Shown: piece by piece, positions 34,279 through 43,218 of the stretch
Numbering within the stretch: position 1 is the first letter of the stretch
Layout: each line of letters opens with the position of its first letter
Assembly (NCBI GenBank): GCA_014238065.1
Contig: JABABU010000008.1
Location: forward strand, 56,918-120,917
Reading direction: 5' to 3'
Length of the DNA stretch: 64,000 nt
Source of the DNA: Actinomycetota bacterium
GTDB taxonomy: Bacteria; Actinomycetota; Acidimicrobiia; Acidimicrobiales; Poriferisodalaceae
Notes under the pieces: model-generated
What the model was told of the DNA's origin: nothing
Databases searched by the model: none
What the model saw: only the letters and a program-made list of their open reading frames with translations
Made by a program: the position numbers and the translations under genes

Positions 34279-35075
34279 CCGAAACCGAGCCGAAACATTT
34301 CCAGGGGCGTTTCGACGGTCAAGTGGTTGTCGTGACCGGCAGCGCCACTGGCATCGGAAGAGCCACCGCCAACCGGTTTGGTCGAGAAGGGGCCCTGGTC
34401 GCTTGTCTGGACATCAACGTCGCCGACAACGCCGTCACCGCCGAGGGTCTTGAATCCGGAAAGACGCTGGCGGTCGAGTGTGATGTGAGGGACCATTCGT
34501 CTCAGGCAGCAGCGTTCGACCGGGTCATCGAAGCCTTCGGTCGGGTGGACGTGTTGGTTGCCTGCGCCGGTATCTATGTCGGTGGGCCACTCAGGAGCGT
34601 TCCCCTCGACCGCTGGCGCAATATCGAGGCCACGAACCTCACCGGCGTCCTCCTGTCGAATCAGCTTGTTGCTCCCACGATGATCGATCAGGGCTCAGGG
34701 TCGATCATCAACGTGTCGTCGATGGCTGGGAAGACCAGCTGGCCGAACTCAGCTGAATACTCGGCGACGAAGAGCGGCGTGATCGGCCTCACTCGGTCGG
34801 TTGCGATGGAACTCGGTCCTCACGGCATCACCGCCAATGCTGTCTGCCCAGGGAACACACTGACCGACATGGTCAGGTCAGTTGCAGGCGAGGTCGGCGA
34901 GACTGTTGGCATGTCGGGGGACAACTGGCTCGCAATGCGCGCCGACGACACAGCGCTGAAGCGGCTTGCCCAACCATGGGAAGTGGCAGGCGTGATCGCG
35001 TTTCTCGCCTCGAGCGACGCCGGTTACATCACCGGACAGTCGATCGAGGTCGATGGCGGCCTGATTCTCAGCTGA
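34275..35075 (+). CDS. SDR family oxidoreductase
   Basis: A 266-residue classical SDR: VVVTGSATGIGRATANRF, CDVRDHS, VACAGIYVGG, IINVSSMAG, the intact YSATK catalytic pair, and NAVCPGNTLTDMV. ITGQSIEVDGGL closes the fold. It is probably NAD(H)-dependent (acidic Asp in CLDINVAD). Start ATG overlaps the preceding LLM stop by 4 bases, showing coupled expression. Unlike the first SDR of this operon it has a complete active site and should be a normal alcohol dehydrogenase/ketoreductase. Confidence 0.88.
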   Translation: MTETEPKHFQGRFDGQVVVVTGSATGIGRATANRFGREGALVACLDINVADNAVTAEGLESGKTLAVECDVRDHSSQAAAFDRVIEAFGRVDVLVACAGIYVGGPLRSVPLDRWRNIEATNLTGVLLSNQLVAPTMIDQGSGSIINVSSMAGKTSWPNSAEYSATKSGVIGLTRSVAMELGPHGITANAVCPGNTLTDMVRSVAGEVGETVGMSGDNWLAMRADDTALKRLAQPWEVAGVIAFLASSDAGYITGQSIEVDGGLILS

Positions 35076-35100
35076 ACGTCGGTCTGTGTAGGGTCGGCCC

Positions 35101-36027
35101 ATGTCTATCCGCTGGGGGGTCTGGTTCGAGCCGACCCAACCTGTGGCGCGGCTGTGCCAGCTGGCGAAACAGGCTGAGGCGACCGGAGCCGAAGTGTGTC
35201 TCGTTGCCGATGAGGGCACCGAACGAGACGTGTACGTTGCGCTCACCGCGATTCTCATGTCGACCGAGAAGATGATGGTGGGACCCGCGATCACCAACCC
35301 ATTTTCTCGCCATCCGGTTGCAACTGCAGCGGCCGTGGCGACGCTCGCCGAGTTGGCACCTGGTCGCGTCTGGCATGGACTCGGAGTCGGTGGGAGCAGG
35401 GTGCTCGACCCTCTCGGCGTCGACCCTCCACGGCCGTACACGGCGTTGAGGGAGACCTTCGAGTCGAACTCGACACTGCTCTCTGGCGGATCTGTCGGCT
35501 CTGCCAGCCTTCCCTGGTTCGATGCACATGTGCCGATGGCGATCGCGGGTCGGGGTCCGCGAGTGCAACGGCTGGCGGCTGAACACGCCGACTGGGTGAT
35601 CCTGTCGGCGAAGGGCGTCGACGAGATGTCGGCAACGGCAGCTTTCATCAGAGCCACCGGGAGCGCAAAGATCGGTTGGTCGGCGTATCTCGCCTATGAC
35701 GCCGTAGAGCGGGCGCGGGTGCTTCGCCATTTCTCCTATATGGCAGTTGACGCACCCCCGGAGATTCGTGGAGCGGCAGGGCTCACCGATGAGGTGACAG
35801 CTCTGGTGAAGGAGGCGATGCTCGCCGGTGAATTGGAGCTTGCGGCGTCGTACCTACCTGACGCCCTGGTCGACCTCTTCGCCATTGCGGGAACCCCCGA
35901 GCAATGTGCCGCAGCCATCGGCAGTTGCGCCGATCACTTCGACATGTTCCTGCTGCCGATGAACCACGAGGCAGCGTGCGAGGCGCACATTGCTCAGAGC
36001 GCTGAGATCCTCAACAGCATTTCGTGA
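35101..36027 (+). CDS. LLM-class oxidoreductase
   Basis: A 308-residue luciferase-like TIM barrel. CQLAKQAEATGAEVCLVADEG, KMMVGPAITNPFSRHPVATAAAVA and LAELAPGRVWHGLGVGGSRV match the Mer-like LLM genes at 33310 and 47344, so these are paralogues. VPMAIAGRGPRVQRLAAEHADWVIL is the second-half motif. It lies 25 bases after the SDR gene and probably closes the four-gene SDR-LLM-SDR-LLM operon. The electron donor (F420 or FMN) cannot be fixed from sequence alone. Confidence 0.86.
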   Translation: MSIRWGVWFEPTQPVARLCQLAKQAEATGAEVCLVADEGTERDVYVALTAILMSTEKMMVGPAITNPFSRHPVATAAAVATLAELAPGRVWHGLGVGGSRVLDPLGVDPPRPYTALRETFESNSTLLSGGSVGSASLPWFDAHVPMAIAGRGPRVQRLAAEHADWVILSAKGVDEMSATAAFIRATGSAKIGWSAYLAYDAVERARVLRHFSYMAVDAPPEIRGAAGLTDEVTALVKEAMLAGELELAASYLPDALVDLFAIAGTPEQCAAAIGSCADHFDMFLLPMNHEAACEAHIAQSAEILNSIS

Positions 36028-36046
36028 ACAGGGGAAACCGGAACGG

Positions 36047-36616
36047 TCACGTTGAAGGGATGGCGTCGTAGGCCGGGAAGTCGGGATCGACGATCGAGTG
36101 GATGCCGAGGCCCATGGCAACTCGGTTGACGTAGTTCAGGTGCGCACATTGCGCGTTGGCATCGATGATGTCGAGGTCCTCGAAGTCGTGAGCCCTGAGA
36201 TCGTCGATGTCGGCCTCGGTCATCGAACCCGGATCGGCGGTGAGTTTGAGCGCGTAGCGAACTATCGCCTTGTCGGCTTCTGGCATCTCGACGCTGAGTG
36301 GATCCGTGGCGAGAGCCATCACCTGTTCGTTGTCGAAACCGGTCTCGCGCAGCTTGATGGTGACCTGGCTCATGCAATGACCCGTGCGGTTGTGGGCTGA
36401 GGTCACATAGCTGATGAGGTTGCGTTGATGAGCAGTGAGCTGCGACGGCGTCCGTTCGGTAGCGGCATAGAGATCGAGGCGGGCGGCCAGAAGGGGAGGG
36501 TGGAGGCTTCCTGCCATCGTCACCTCCGTCGGCTCGCCAAGCGCTCGGGCCTGACGGTCGTAGTGTGTTCGCAGGTCGCCTTCGGCTTCTTCGTATGGAA
36601 TGGACGTGATCCACAT
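36047..36616 (-). CDS. Degenerate AhpD-like (carboxymuconolactone decarboxylase family) protein
   Basis: A 189-residue peroxidase-related AhpD-fold protein, similar in layout to the selenoprotein at 8689. The active-site region reads SAHNRTGHCMSQV. Aligned with the selenoprotein's ECHYU, the first Cys is Thr78, the position of selenocysteine is Cys81, the relay Glu is Asn66 and the relay His is Val85. It thus keeps a single Cys and probably cannot do AhpD disulfide chemistry. AGGGGG lies about 8 bases before ATG 36616. The start is only 24 bases from the divergent LLM start. Confidence 0.75.
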   Translation of the reverse strand: MWITSIPYEEAEGDLRTHYDRQARALGEPTEVTMAGSLHPPLLAARLDLYAATERTPSQLTAHQRNLISYVTSAHNRTGHCMSQVTIKLRETGFDNEQVMALATDPLSVEMPEADKAIVRYALKLTADPGSMTEADIDDLRAHDFEDLDIIDANAQCAHLNYVNRVAMGLGIHSIVDPDFPAYDAIPST

Positions 36617-36640
36617 GCTTGTTCTTCCCCCTGCAATCCG

Positions 36641-37651
36641 ATGACGTTTCGAGGTCTCGGTATTTCGCTGTCGAACGAAGACCCGGTCGACGTCACGGTA
36701 GCTCTCAGCCAGGAGGCAGACGCTCTCGGATATGACGAGGTGTCGATCCCTGAGAGTCGCCTCTTTCATTCGGTCACGACGGTCGCGGCTGCTGTGTTGG
36801 CCGCGACCGAGAACATCACGGTGAGGATAGGTATCGCCAGCCCGGTCTTTCGTCACCCGGTTGCGCTGGCGTTGGAGGCGGCGACGCTCGACGAGATGGC
36901 GCCAGGCAGGGTCCGTTTCGGCGTTGGCGCCGCTGAGTGGACCATGAAGGCCCTCGGAACGGCTCCGCCAGGGTGGCGTCCGTACACCAACACGATTGAG
37001 GCCGTCCGGGCCATGCGATCGTTGACGGCCGGCGAGACCCTCGGATTTGCGCCAGAAACATTTGCAGCGTCTCCCGACGTCCGACTCGACATGCCGAGAG
37101 TTACAGCTGTTCCCGTCGACATCGGGGCGGTCAGCCCGCGAATGATGGAGGCCGTCGGCGCCTACGCCGATGGTGTGCAACTCGGTGCCATCACCAGCGT
37201 CGGTTACACCGAATGGTCGCTCGACCGGGTCGCCGCAGGTGCTGCTAGAGCTGGTCGCAGAGGCGCTGACCTGCTGGTTTCGGGCAACGTGCTCACGTCG
37301 GTCGACAACGAAAGGACGGCAGCCCGCGATGCGGTCCGCGAGGTGCTGGCTTATTACTTGTCGCGCGTCGAAGGTGTTGTGGTCGACGAGTCCGGTGCTG
37401 ACGTCGTCCATGTCGCCGAAGTTCGAGATGCAGTCAGCGTCGGCGGTGTCAAGGCAGGTGCAGCTGCTGTCACCGACCACCTCATCGATGTGTTCGCGGT
37501 GGCGGGCACTGTCGACGACGTCATCGCCGGCCTGTCGCGCTTCGTAGACGCAGGTCTGTCACTTCCCCTGGTGTGGCACACCCTCGGCCCTGATCCGGCC
37601 AAGGCCTTGCGAACCATCGCGACGTACGTTCGGCCGGCGCTTGCCGGTTGA
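36641..37651 (+). CDS. LLM-class oxidoreductase
   Basis: A 336-residue luciferase-like TIM barrel: TVALSQEADALGYDEVSIPES, ITVRIGIASPVFRHPVALALEAATL and DEMAPGRVRFGVGAAEWTM, then VDIGAVSPRMMEAVGAYADGVQL. It belongs to the same broad group as the genes at 33310, 35101 and 47344 but is more divergent. No ribosome site precedes ATG 36641 and only 24 bases separate it from the divergent AhpD-like start, so a leaderless transcript is possible. The SDR gene follows after 192 bases with no feature seen between. Confidence 0.85.
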   Translation: MTFRGLGISLSNEDPVDVTVALSQEADALGYDEVSIPESRLFHSVTTVAAAVLAATENITVRIGIASPVFRHPVALALEAATLDEMAPGRVRFGVGAAEWTMKALGTAPPGWRPYTNTIEAVRAMRSLTAGETLGFAPETFAASPDVRLDMPRVTAVPVDIGAVSPRMMEAVGAYADGVQLGAITSVGYTEWSLDRVAAGAARAGRRGADLLVSGNVLTSVDNERTAARDAVREVLAYYLSRVEGVVVDESGADVVHVAEVRDAVSVGGVKAGAAAVTDHLIDVFAVAGTVDDVIAGLSRFVDAGLSLPLVWHTLGPDPAKALRTIATYVRPALAG

Positions 37652-37843
37652 CATCGCCCAGACGATGGATCCCCTGCCAGGAGATTCCGCGGCAGCCGAG
37701 CCGTATCGGTGCGAAGCTGATGTCATGTCGACTTCACCTCTCGTGAGTATGGAATCGTTGGCCGACTTCAGGTGCCGCACGCCACCACAGAGGGGATTCT
37801 CGCCGGAGTCGGGGTCGATGATGTCGTGCAGGTGGATGGTCCC

Positions 37844-38545
37844 ATGACGGGCCGCGTCGTTGTCGTGACTGGAGCCGCGGGTGCGATCGGTCACGCCGTG
37901 ATGGCCCGCTTCTCGGCCGACGGTGACCGATGTGTCGGCCTTGACCTACGGTCCGGCGAGAACATCGTCGAGTGCGACATCAGCGACGAAACCCAGGTAC
38001 GGGAGGCATTCCTGTCAATCGAAGCCGACCATGGCGCGCCGACGGTTCTGATCAACAACGGGGGCATGACGGGCTCTGGGGGAGTCGAGCAGGAGTCGCC
38101 AGAACAGTGGCGCCGCATACTCGACGTGAATCTGACGTCGGCGTACCTCTGTTGCCGCGAGGCCGTGCCGTGGATGCGCACCGCCGGCGGCGGCAAGATC
38201 GTGAACATGGCATCGGTCAACGGTCGGTTCGGGGGTTCTGCCTTGTCCGGTCCCGCCTACGCCGTGAGCAAGGGCGGTCTGATCACCCTGAGCCGATTCC
38301 TGGCAAGAGAACATGCCGAGGACAACATCCAGGTCAACGCGGTTGCTCCTGGCCCGCACGACACGCCGATGTGGGACGCGCTCGACGAGGAACGCAAGGT
38401 CGGCATCCTGGCGATGGTCCCGAGCACCCATGCTCCCGGAGACCCTCGCCGCCTGGCCGGTCTCGTGCAGTTTCTCTGCACCGAAGATGCCGACTACATC
38501 ACGGGCGCGACCATCGACGTCAATGGCGGTCAGTGGATGGGCTGA
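37844..38545 (+). CDS. SDR family oxidoreductase
   Basis: A 233-residue SDR: VVVTGAAGAIGHAVMARF, VGLDLRSG (NAD-type Asp), LINNGGMTGSG (NNAG variant), KIVNMASVNGRFGG, the intact catalytic YAVSK, and NAVAPGPHDTPMW. ITGATIDVNGGQ closes the fold. ATG 37844 is chosen with AGGTGGA upstream; the open frame before it is not family-like. Converges on the LLM gene with 7 bases between the stops. Confidence 0.86.
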   Translation: MTGRVVVVTGAAGAIGHAVMARFSADGDRCVGLDLRSGENIVECDISDETQVREAFLSIEADHGAPTVLINNGGMTGSGGVEQESPEQWRRILDVNLTSAYLCCREAVPWMRTAGGGKIVNMASVNGRFGGSALSGPAYAVSKGGLITLSRFLAREHAEDNIQVNAVAPGPHDTPMWDALDEERKVGILAMVPSTHAPGDPRRLAGLVQFLCTEDADYITGATIDVNGGQWMG

Positions 38546-38552
38546 ATTTGTC

Positions 38553-39575
38553 TCACCGAAGGAGAGGCGCTACTTCGCTGGCGAGAAGGTCGAGTTGACG
38601 ACGCTGTTCGACCGAGCCGAGGACGCATTGGAACGACGTGATGCCGGCCTCGACGTAGGCCTGGAGTCGGTGGGCACACTCGGTAGCTGTGCCGCAGATG
38701 AGCCATCTGTCGATGCTGTCCTGGTCCATCGGGCGCCGGTGGTAGGCCTCGAGGAAGGCCTTTCCTTCTTTGCGGGCTGCTGCAGCGTCGGTGGAGATGT
38801 TGATGAACAGGTTCAGTCGCTTGTCGAACGTTGTTGGGAGCTCGCGGTCGATGCTGTTGGCGGCGGCTTGGATGGCTGCCCATGTCGCTGCGACTTCGTC
38901 CGGCGTGGCCATGCCTGTCATCCATCCGTCGCCGAGGCGGGCCACCCTGTGCCACGGTCCGATGAACGAGTCGGCGATTGTTTCGTTGTAGATGTCGTTG
39001 GGGCCGAATCCCTCCTCTTTCGGGATGTACGCGCCGGCCGCGATCATCAGAGGAGGCCCAGCGGGAGTCAGCGGGCGGAGACCGATGTCGGCCTCTTCGA
39101 GTTGGTAGATCTTCCCGCCGAACGTGACCTTCTCGTTTTTCCACAGCAGTTGAATTGTCTCGATGGCTTCCTCGAAGGCTCTGGCCCGGTTCCGACGATG
39201 GAGACCGACCAGAGCTAGTTCGGCGTCGACGAGGTCGGGGGGACCTGTCCCGAGACCGACAGCGAGGTTGGCTCTGCCATTCGAGATGGCATCGAGAGTG
39301 AGCCATTCCTGCGCCAGCAGCACCGGGTGGCGGAGATGCGGTTGGAGGACGCCGGTGCTCAGACCGATTCGGCTGGTCGCGGCCGCAACGGAAGCGAGGA
39401 CGACGACCGCCGACCAGCGGGGCTTGGCCAGGATGCTGTCGCCGACCGACACGAAGTCGATATCGGCGTCTTCGGCCTCGGTGGCGAGGTCGAGCAGATC
39501 GTGCAGTGAGTAGTCGTCTGCGCTGAACACAGCGGCCCGATTGTTGATGTACACACCGAGCAGCGGCGCGGTCAC
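38553..39575 (-). CDS. LLM-class flavin-dependent oxidoreductase
   Basis: A 340-residue bacterial-luciferase-like protein of a different subgroup from the Mer-like genes. LLDLATEAEDADIDFVSVGDS, SRIGLSTGVLQPHLRHPVLLAQEW, SNGRANLAVGLGTG and LWKNEKVTFGGKIYQLE (the 'lw..e.v.f.G.yy' motif of monooxygenases) are visible. GPPLMIAAGA follows. It starts in a 4-base overlap with the cysteine-dioxygenase-like gene, so the two are translationally coupled. A role in oxidising the same substrate or a sulfur-containing one is possible. Confidence 0.85.
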   Translation of the reverse strand: MTAPLLGVYINNRAAVFSADDYSLHDLLDLATEAEDADIDFVSVGDSILAKPRWSAVVVLASVAAATSRIGLSTGVLQPHLRHPVLLAQEWLTLDAISNGRANLAVGLGTGPPDLVDAELALVGLHRRNRARAFEEAIETIQLLWKNEKVTFGGKIYQLEEADIGLRPLTPAGPPLMIAAGAYIPKEEGFGPNDIYNETIADSFIGPWHRVARLGDGWMTGMATPDEVAATWAAIQAAANSIDRELPTTFDKRLNLFINISTDAAAARKEGKAFLEAYHRRPMDQDSIDRWLICGTATECAHRLQAYVEAGITSFQCVLGSVEQRRQLDLLASEVAPLLR

Positions 39576-40378
39576 AACGAGGACCTACCGCCCGAAAGGA
39601 TCGCGATGTTCAGACGGCCCGACCGGCGAAGCTCGTGGGCGTAGGCATGGGCCTCTGGCTCTGTGTCGGCCACGACGACGATCCTGTCGCTGTGATCGCA
39701 GTCGGACGAGTGATCGATATAGGCGTCGTGGCAAATTGTGAGAGGTTCGCCGTCGGAGCGCATCTCTGCGAACTCGTCATGGGTCACGAGTGCAGTGTGG
39801 AGGTTGGGTTTGTTCATGAAGGGCTTGGCCACGCCGCCGGTCTCCTTCTCGTAGAAGATGCGGCCCTGGAGGCTGTCGAGAGTGTGGCCGTACATGTGGA
39901 GATGGAGGGCTGGTCCTTCGTCGATGACCTCGATGCCGTGGAACTTGTCGCCGAGCATGCCGTTGGCGACACCCTTACGAAGGGTCAACTCGCCTCTGGG
40001 CTCGAGTTTCGCCTCATCGAAGTCGCCACCGGGAGTCGTTCTTTCGAAGTACTTGTTGTGTTCCGCTCCGCGAATGCCAGCGATCAGCGACCATGTCCTG
40101 TGGTCGTGAGGAGGTTGGTACTTGCCAGGCAACCCTGCCGATGCATAGAGGCCGAGCGAGAGGTCCGGATCACAAGAGATCTCGTAGATCGTCATGGTGC
40201 CGCCAGGAGTCACGGCGAATGTCTCCTGCGGAAAGAGGTCGCCCCGCGTTCCGAGATCGATGAGCACCGGCTTGAGGGCGTCGATGAGCTCGTCGGTCGG
40301 TCCGAGTTCGGTGCTCAGACGGCGCACCGTCGACATCGTGTCGGCGATTGCCTGGTGGCGCTCGGTCATCAATGACAT
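39572..40378 (-). CDS. Cysteine-dioxygenase-like cupin fused to a rhodanese-like domain
   Basis: A 268-residue two-domain protein. Residues about 45-190 are a cupin of the bacterial cysteine dioxygenase type: PPHDHRTWSLIAGIRGAEHNKY supplies two iron His and LHLHMYGHTLD the third. Residues about 195-265 (ALVTHDEFAEM, RIVVVADTEPEAHAYAHELRRSG and IAILSGG) have the layout of a rhodanese domain. The catalytic loop Cys is not obvious, so this part is probably inactive or regulatory. The enzyme would oxidise a small thiol to a sulfinate with O2. It precedes the LLM gene with a 4-base overlap. Confidence 0.75.
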   Translation of the reverse strand: MSLMTERHQAIADTMSTVRRLSTELGPTDELIDALKPVLIDLGTRGDLFPQETFAVTPGGTMTIYEISCDPDLSLGLYASAGLPGKYQPPHDHRTWSLIAGIRGAEHNKYFERTTPGGDFDEAKLEPRGELTLRKGVANGMLGDKFHGIEVIDEGPALHLHMYGHTLDSLQGRIFYEKETGGVAKPFMNKPNLHTALVTHDEFAEMRSDGEPLTICHDAYIDHSSDCDHSDRIVVVADTEPEAHAYAHELRRSGRLNIAILSGGRSSL

Positions 40379-40391
40379 GTGCTCGCCATTC

Positions 40392-41171
40392 TCACAACAG
40401 ACCTCTGCCGATTCCGCCGTCGACTGAGATGTTCTGACCGGTCATGTAGCTGGCCCGCTCGGAAACAACGAATGCAGCGACGGAGGCGATCTCTTCGGGT
40501 TCTGCGAAGCGGCCGATCGGAATCTCTTGGCTGAACTCCTCGAGGATCTGTTCTGGAGTGCACCCGCGATCGGCAGCCATGGTCGCGGCCCGATCGAGCC
40601 ACAGCCGAGTTTTGGTTCTTCCTGGTGCAACTGCGTTGACTCGGATGCCGTCGTCGGCGAACTCGAGGGCCAACGTTTTGACAAGAGCCAAGGTCCCTGC
40701 CTTATGCACGTTCGAGACGACCTGATTCTTGTACGGCATCTTCGACGCTGCCGCGCCGAGCAACAGGATCGACCCTGAGGCGGACCGGCGAAGGTTTGGC
40801 ACCAGCGTTCGTATCGCTCTGACAGGACCAAGGACATTCAGGGCGTAGTTGGCTTCCCAGTCGGTGTCGTTCAGCTCGTCGAAAGTGCTGCGAATGCTCC
40901 CGCCGATGGCGACGACCAGCATGTCGAGGGTGTCGTCCTTGAAGTGATTGTTCAGTGTCGCTGAGGCAGACTCGTCTGTCGCATCGACAACCAACGTTGC
41001 GACGTCTCCGAACTCCGACAGGCGATGGGCGGCCGTGGTCAATGAGACATTGTGCCGAGAAGCGATGGTGACAGACACCCCCGCTTCGAGTAACTGGCGC
41101 GCGATGGCGTAACCGATGCCGGTCGATGCTCCGAGCACGAAAGCCGTACGACCGGAGATTCCGAGGTCCAT
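40392..41171 (-). CDS. SDR family protein with altered active site
   Basis: A 259-residue SDR: AFVLGASTGIGYAIARQL, VVAIGGSIRST and ILLLGAAASKMPY, then SNVHKAGTLALVKTLALEF and NAVAPGRTKTRLW. The lysine of the YxxxK pair is present, but the Tyr position is Ser (SNVHK). A Tyr in MPYKN lies a few residues earlier and may substitute. ITGQ-type end TGQNISVDGG is normal. Its ATG overlaps the stop of the glyoxalase-like gene by one base (TGATG), so they are co-translated. Reaction uncertain. Confidence 0.8.
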   Translation of the reverse strand: MDLGISGRTAFVLGASTGIGYAIARQLLEAGVSVTIASRHNVSLTTAAHRLSEFGDVATLVVDATDESASATLNNHFKDDTLDMLVVAIGGSIRSTFDELNDTDWEANYALNVLGPVRAIRTLVPNLRRSASGSILLLGAAASKMPYKNQVVSNVHKAGTLALVKTLALEFADDGIRVNAVAPGRTKTRLWLDRAATMAADRGCTPEQILEEFSQEIPIGRFAEPEEIASVAAFVVSERASYMTGQNISVDGGIGRGLL

Positions 41172-41575
41172 CAGACGTCCCAGCGCACGTCGTCGGGGCT
41201 GTCGTGGTCGTAGGAGATCACTTGCACGTCCATCCCGGTTCCTGTCCGTAGCAGCGCCGTCTCGGCCTTCGCCGACTCGAGGCGGTGGCTGTCGCGTTTG
41301 GTCGACCATCCTGCCGCGTTGAGCTTTGACACCTGGCCGGACGCGTCGTCGACGCGAAAAGCCAGGTGCGCGAATGTCGGCCCATCGTCACCCGAGGTCA
41401 TATCGGTTTCGATGAGTTCCAGCTTCGTGCCAGTGCCATCGCCAAGCATCGCTATCCGTTGGCCGGTGCTGAATCTCGATCCCATCCGAAGTAACCGCAT
41501 CCCGCAATGGTCGACGAGCTGACGAACCTGTTCGTCGAGATCGTCCACTTCGATTGCAACGTGATCGAACTTCAC
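41171..41575 (-). CDS. Glyoxalase/VOC family protein
   Basis: A 134-residue vicinal-oxygen-chelate protein with paired beta-alpha-beta-beta-beta modules. KFDHVAIEVDDLDEQVRQLV starts module one and FAHLAFRVDDASGQVSKLNAAGW module two. His near the start of each module and Glu in KLELIET are potential metal ligands. The family covers glyoxalases, epimerases and ring-cleavage dioxygenases. GTG 41575 is preferred since GGAGGGG lies 5 bases upstream. Sits between the FAD oxidase and SDR genes in one minus-strand run. Confidence 0.83.
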   Translation of the reverse strand: MKFDHVAIEVDDLDEQVRQLVDHCGMRLLRMGSRFSTGQRIAMLGDGTGTKLELIETDMTSGDDGPTFAHLAFRVDDASGQVSKLNAAGWSTKRDSHRLESAKAETALLRTGTGMDVQVISYDHDSPDDVRWDV

Positions 41576-41588
41576 ATGCCCCTCCAAT

Positions 41589-42980
41589 TCACACGGTTGC
41601 CGGGCTGAACTTGCCTGGGTTCAGTAGGCCCTTCGGGTCGGCGTGGTCCTTGAAGGCTCTGAGACGCGCGGGGTCGGCGAACAGACCCTTCTGATCGAGA
41701 AAGAACGTATGCGGGTTCTGATACAGGATCCCGAGACTGTCGCACGATGCCATCACCGCCTCGAGGTCGAGCGCGCCGTCGACGATGCAGACCAGAGCGG
41801 CGGGAAGCGGTTCATCGATCCCTGACCCGAATCGATCTGCCATGTACGGCGACTGCATGTACTTCAACTCGACCAGCACCTTGTCGCCCCAGGCTTCCTT
41901 GAGCGCGTGTGTCTGCGCGAGCGGATGGGTCTGATCCAGATAGCAGTGCAGGAATGCGCTGTCGGCGAACAGCTTCTTCACCCACAACATCCTGTGGCCG
42001 TAGACCATGAACTCCAGCGTTGGTCTTCCCTCGGCCCCGAGGCCGCGCCACGGTGTCATCTTTCCGCCGGTTGCCGTGACCTGAGCTTCGACATCGTCGA
42101 CTTGTGTCTCTTCGACTATTACGAGCGTGAGGGCATCGGTGGGGCTCACGATGTCGGAGAGAGCGGTGAAGGCACGTGTGAGGGGCGGATCCTGAGCCGC
42201 GGCGACCCTGAGCCTGAGTGAGCGCTGTCTGCTGAGCGCGGTGACGAACTCGGCCGCCGCGTCGAAGTCGGGGTGGGTGACGACCAGTTCGACCCAATCA
42301 CTCGCCGGGACGAGAGTCATCGTGATCTCGGTGAGTGCGCCTGTCGTGCCGTAGGCGTGCAATACCAGCTCCACCGTCGACTGGTCGAGGACGATCTCCT
42401 CCGGTTCCTCGCCGATTGTCAGGACCTTCGCACCAAGCACGTTGCCGTCCCAGATCGACCCCCAGGTCGAGCTTCCGAGCCCGACATGACCTCCGCATAT
42501 CCATCCAGCAGCAGTTGCTACCGCGTGCGTGGTCGTGATCACTGGCAACGCTTGGCCAGTTTCGCGGGCCGCCTTCTCGATCCTTCCTGCCGTGACGCCC
42601 GGCTGAACTGTGATCGATCCTTCATCGATCGACAGGATCTCATTCAGGTGATGCGTGGAGATGACCACGCCACCATCGAGTGGCACCGTCTGACCGAAGT
42701 TCGTTGTGCCGGCGCCGAGCATGATCATCGGTGTTTCGGCCGCGGCGAGTATCGAAACACAGGCCGACAGCTGATCGACTGAGGTTGGCGTGATCAGAGC
42801 GATGACGTTCATCGAGGGTCCTGAACTGTCGACCATCGACGAGATGTGCTCGGCCAGGACTGGCGACAGCCACGAATTGTCTTTCAGCCGTGGACCGATC
42901 TTCTCCGGATCAGTTTCGATGTCGGCGTCGTCGAGTAGGTGTGAGAGTTCCTCGACAATCGTTCCTGCGTCGGCTCTCAT
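41589..42980 (-). CDS. FAD-linked oxidase (PCMH/GlcD type)
   Basis: A 463-residue flavoenzyme. The FAD_binding_4 (PCMH) domain contains VIALITPTSVDQL, MLGAGTTNFGQTVPLDGGVVI split across two strands, ITVQPGVTAGRIEKAA and ICGGHVGLGSSTWGSIWDGN. The C-terminal domain ends GLLNPGKFSP, the glycolate-oxidase tail. It oxidises a hydroxy acid or alcohol with an unknown acceptor. First large gene of the minus-strand run FAD oxidase, VOC, SDR, CDO-like, LLM, which probably forms an operon. Confidence 0.87.
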   Translation of the reverse strand: MRADAGTIVEELSHLLDDADIETDPEKIGPRLKDNSWLSPVLAEHISSMVDSSGPSMNVIALITPTSVDQLSACVSILAAAETPMIMLGAGTTNFGQTVPLDGGVVISTHHLNEILSIDEGSITVQPGVTAGRIEKAARETGQALPVITTTHAVATAAGWICGGHVGLGSSTWGSIWDGNVLGAKVLTIGEEPEEIVLDQSTVELVLHAYGTTGALTEITMTLVPASDWVELVVTHPDFDAAAEFVTALSRQRSLRLRVAAAQDPPLTRAFTALSDIVSPTDALTLVIVEETQVDDVEAQVTATGGKMTPWRGLGAEGRPTLEFMVYGHRMLWVKKLFADSAFLHCYLDQTHPLAQTHALKEAWGDKVLVELKYMQSPYMADRFGSGIDEPLPAALVCIVDGALDLEAVMASCDSLGILYQNPHTFFLDQKGLFADPARLRAFKDHADPKGLLNPGKFSPATV

Positions 42981-42987
42981 CGCTGCA

Positions 42988-43086
42988 TCAGTCCGTGTTG
43001 AAGGTGCCGTAGAGCTCGCGCAACTGCTCGTTACTGGTGAGAGCCACGACTTCGCTTAGGAGGAAGCCTCTTTCCTGCGAACTCAT
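42988..43086 (-). CDS. Possible 32-residue leader peptide or small protein
   Basis: A short frame MSSQERGFLLSEVVALTSNE... ending FNTD, with an AGGGGG-like ribosome site before ATG 43086 and a stop 7 bases before the FAD oxidase start. The residue composition is natural for a small helical protein. There is no homologue I can name, so this is a candidate only. Confidence 0.35.
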   Translation of the reverse strand: MSSQERGFLLSEVVALTSNEQLRELYGTFNTD

Positions 43087-43218
43087 CTGCGATAGCCCCC
43101 TGCTGCATCTCTCACGCATACCGCCGTGCCTAACGCTACCCCGCGCCAGATTGTCATGAGACCCCAGCGCCCGGCTTGATTTCCGTTCCAGGGTTGCCGT
43201 GGAGCTACGGTCGAAGCC

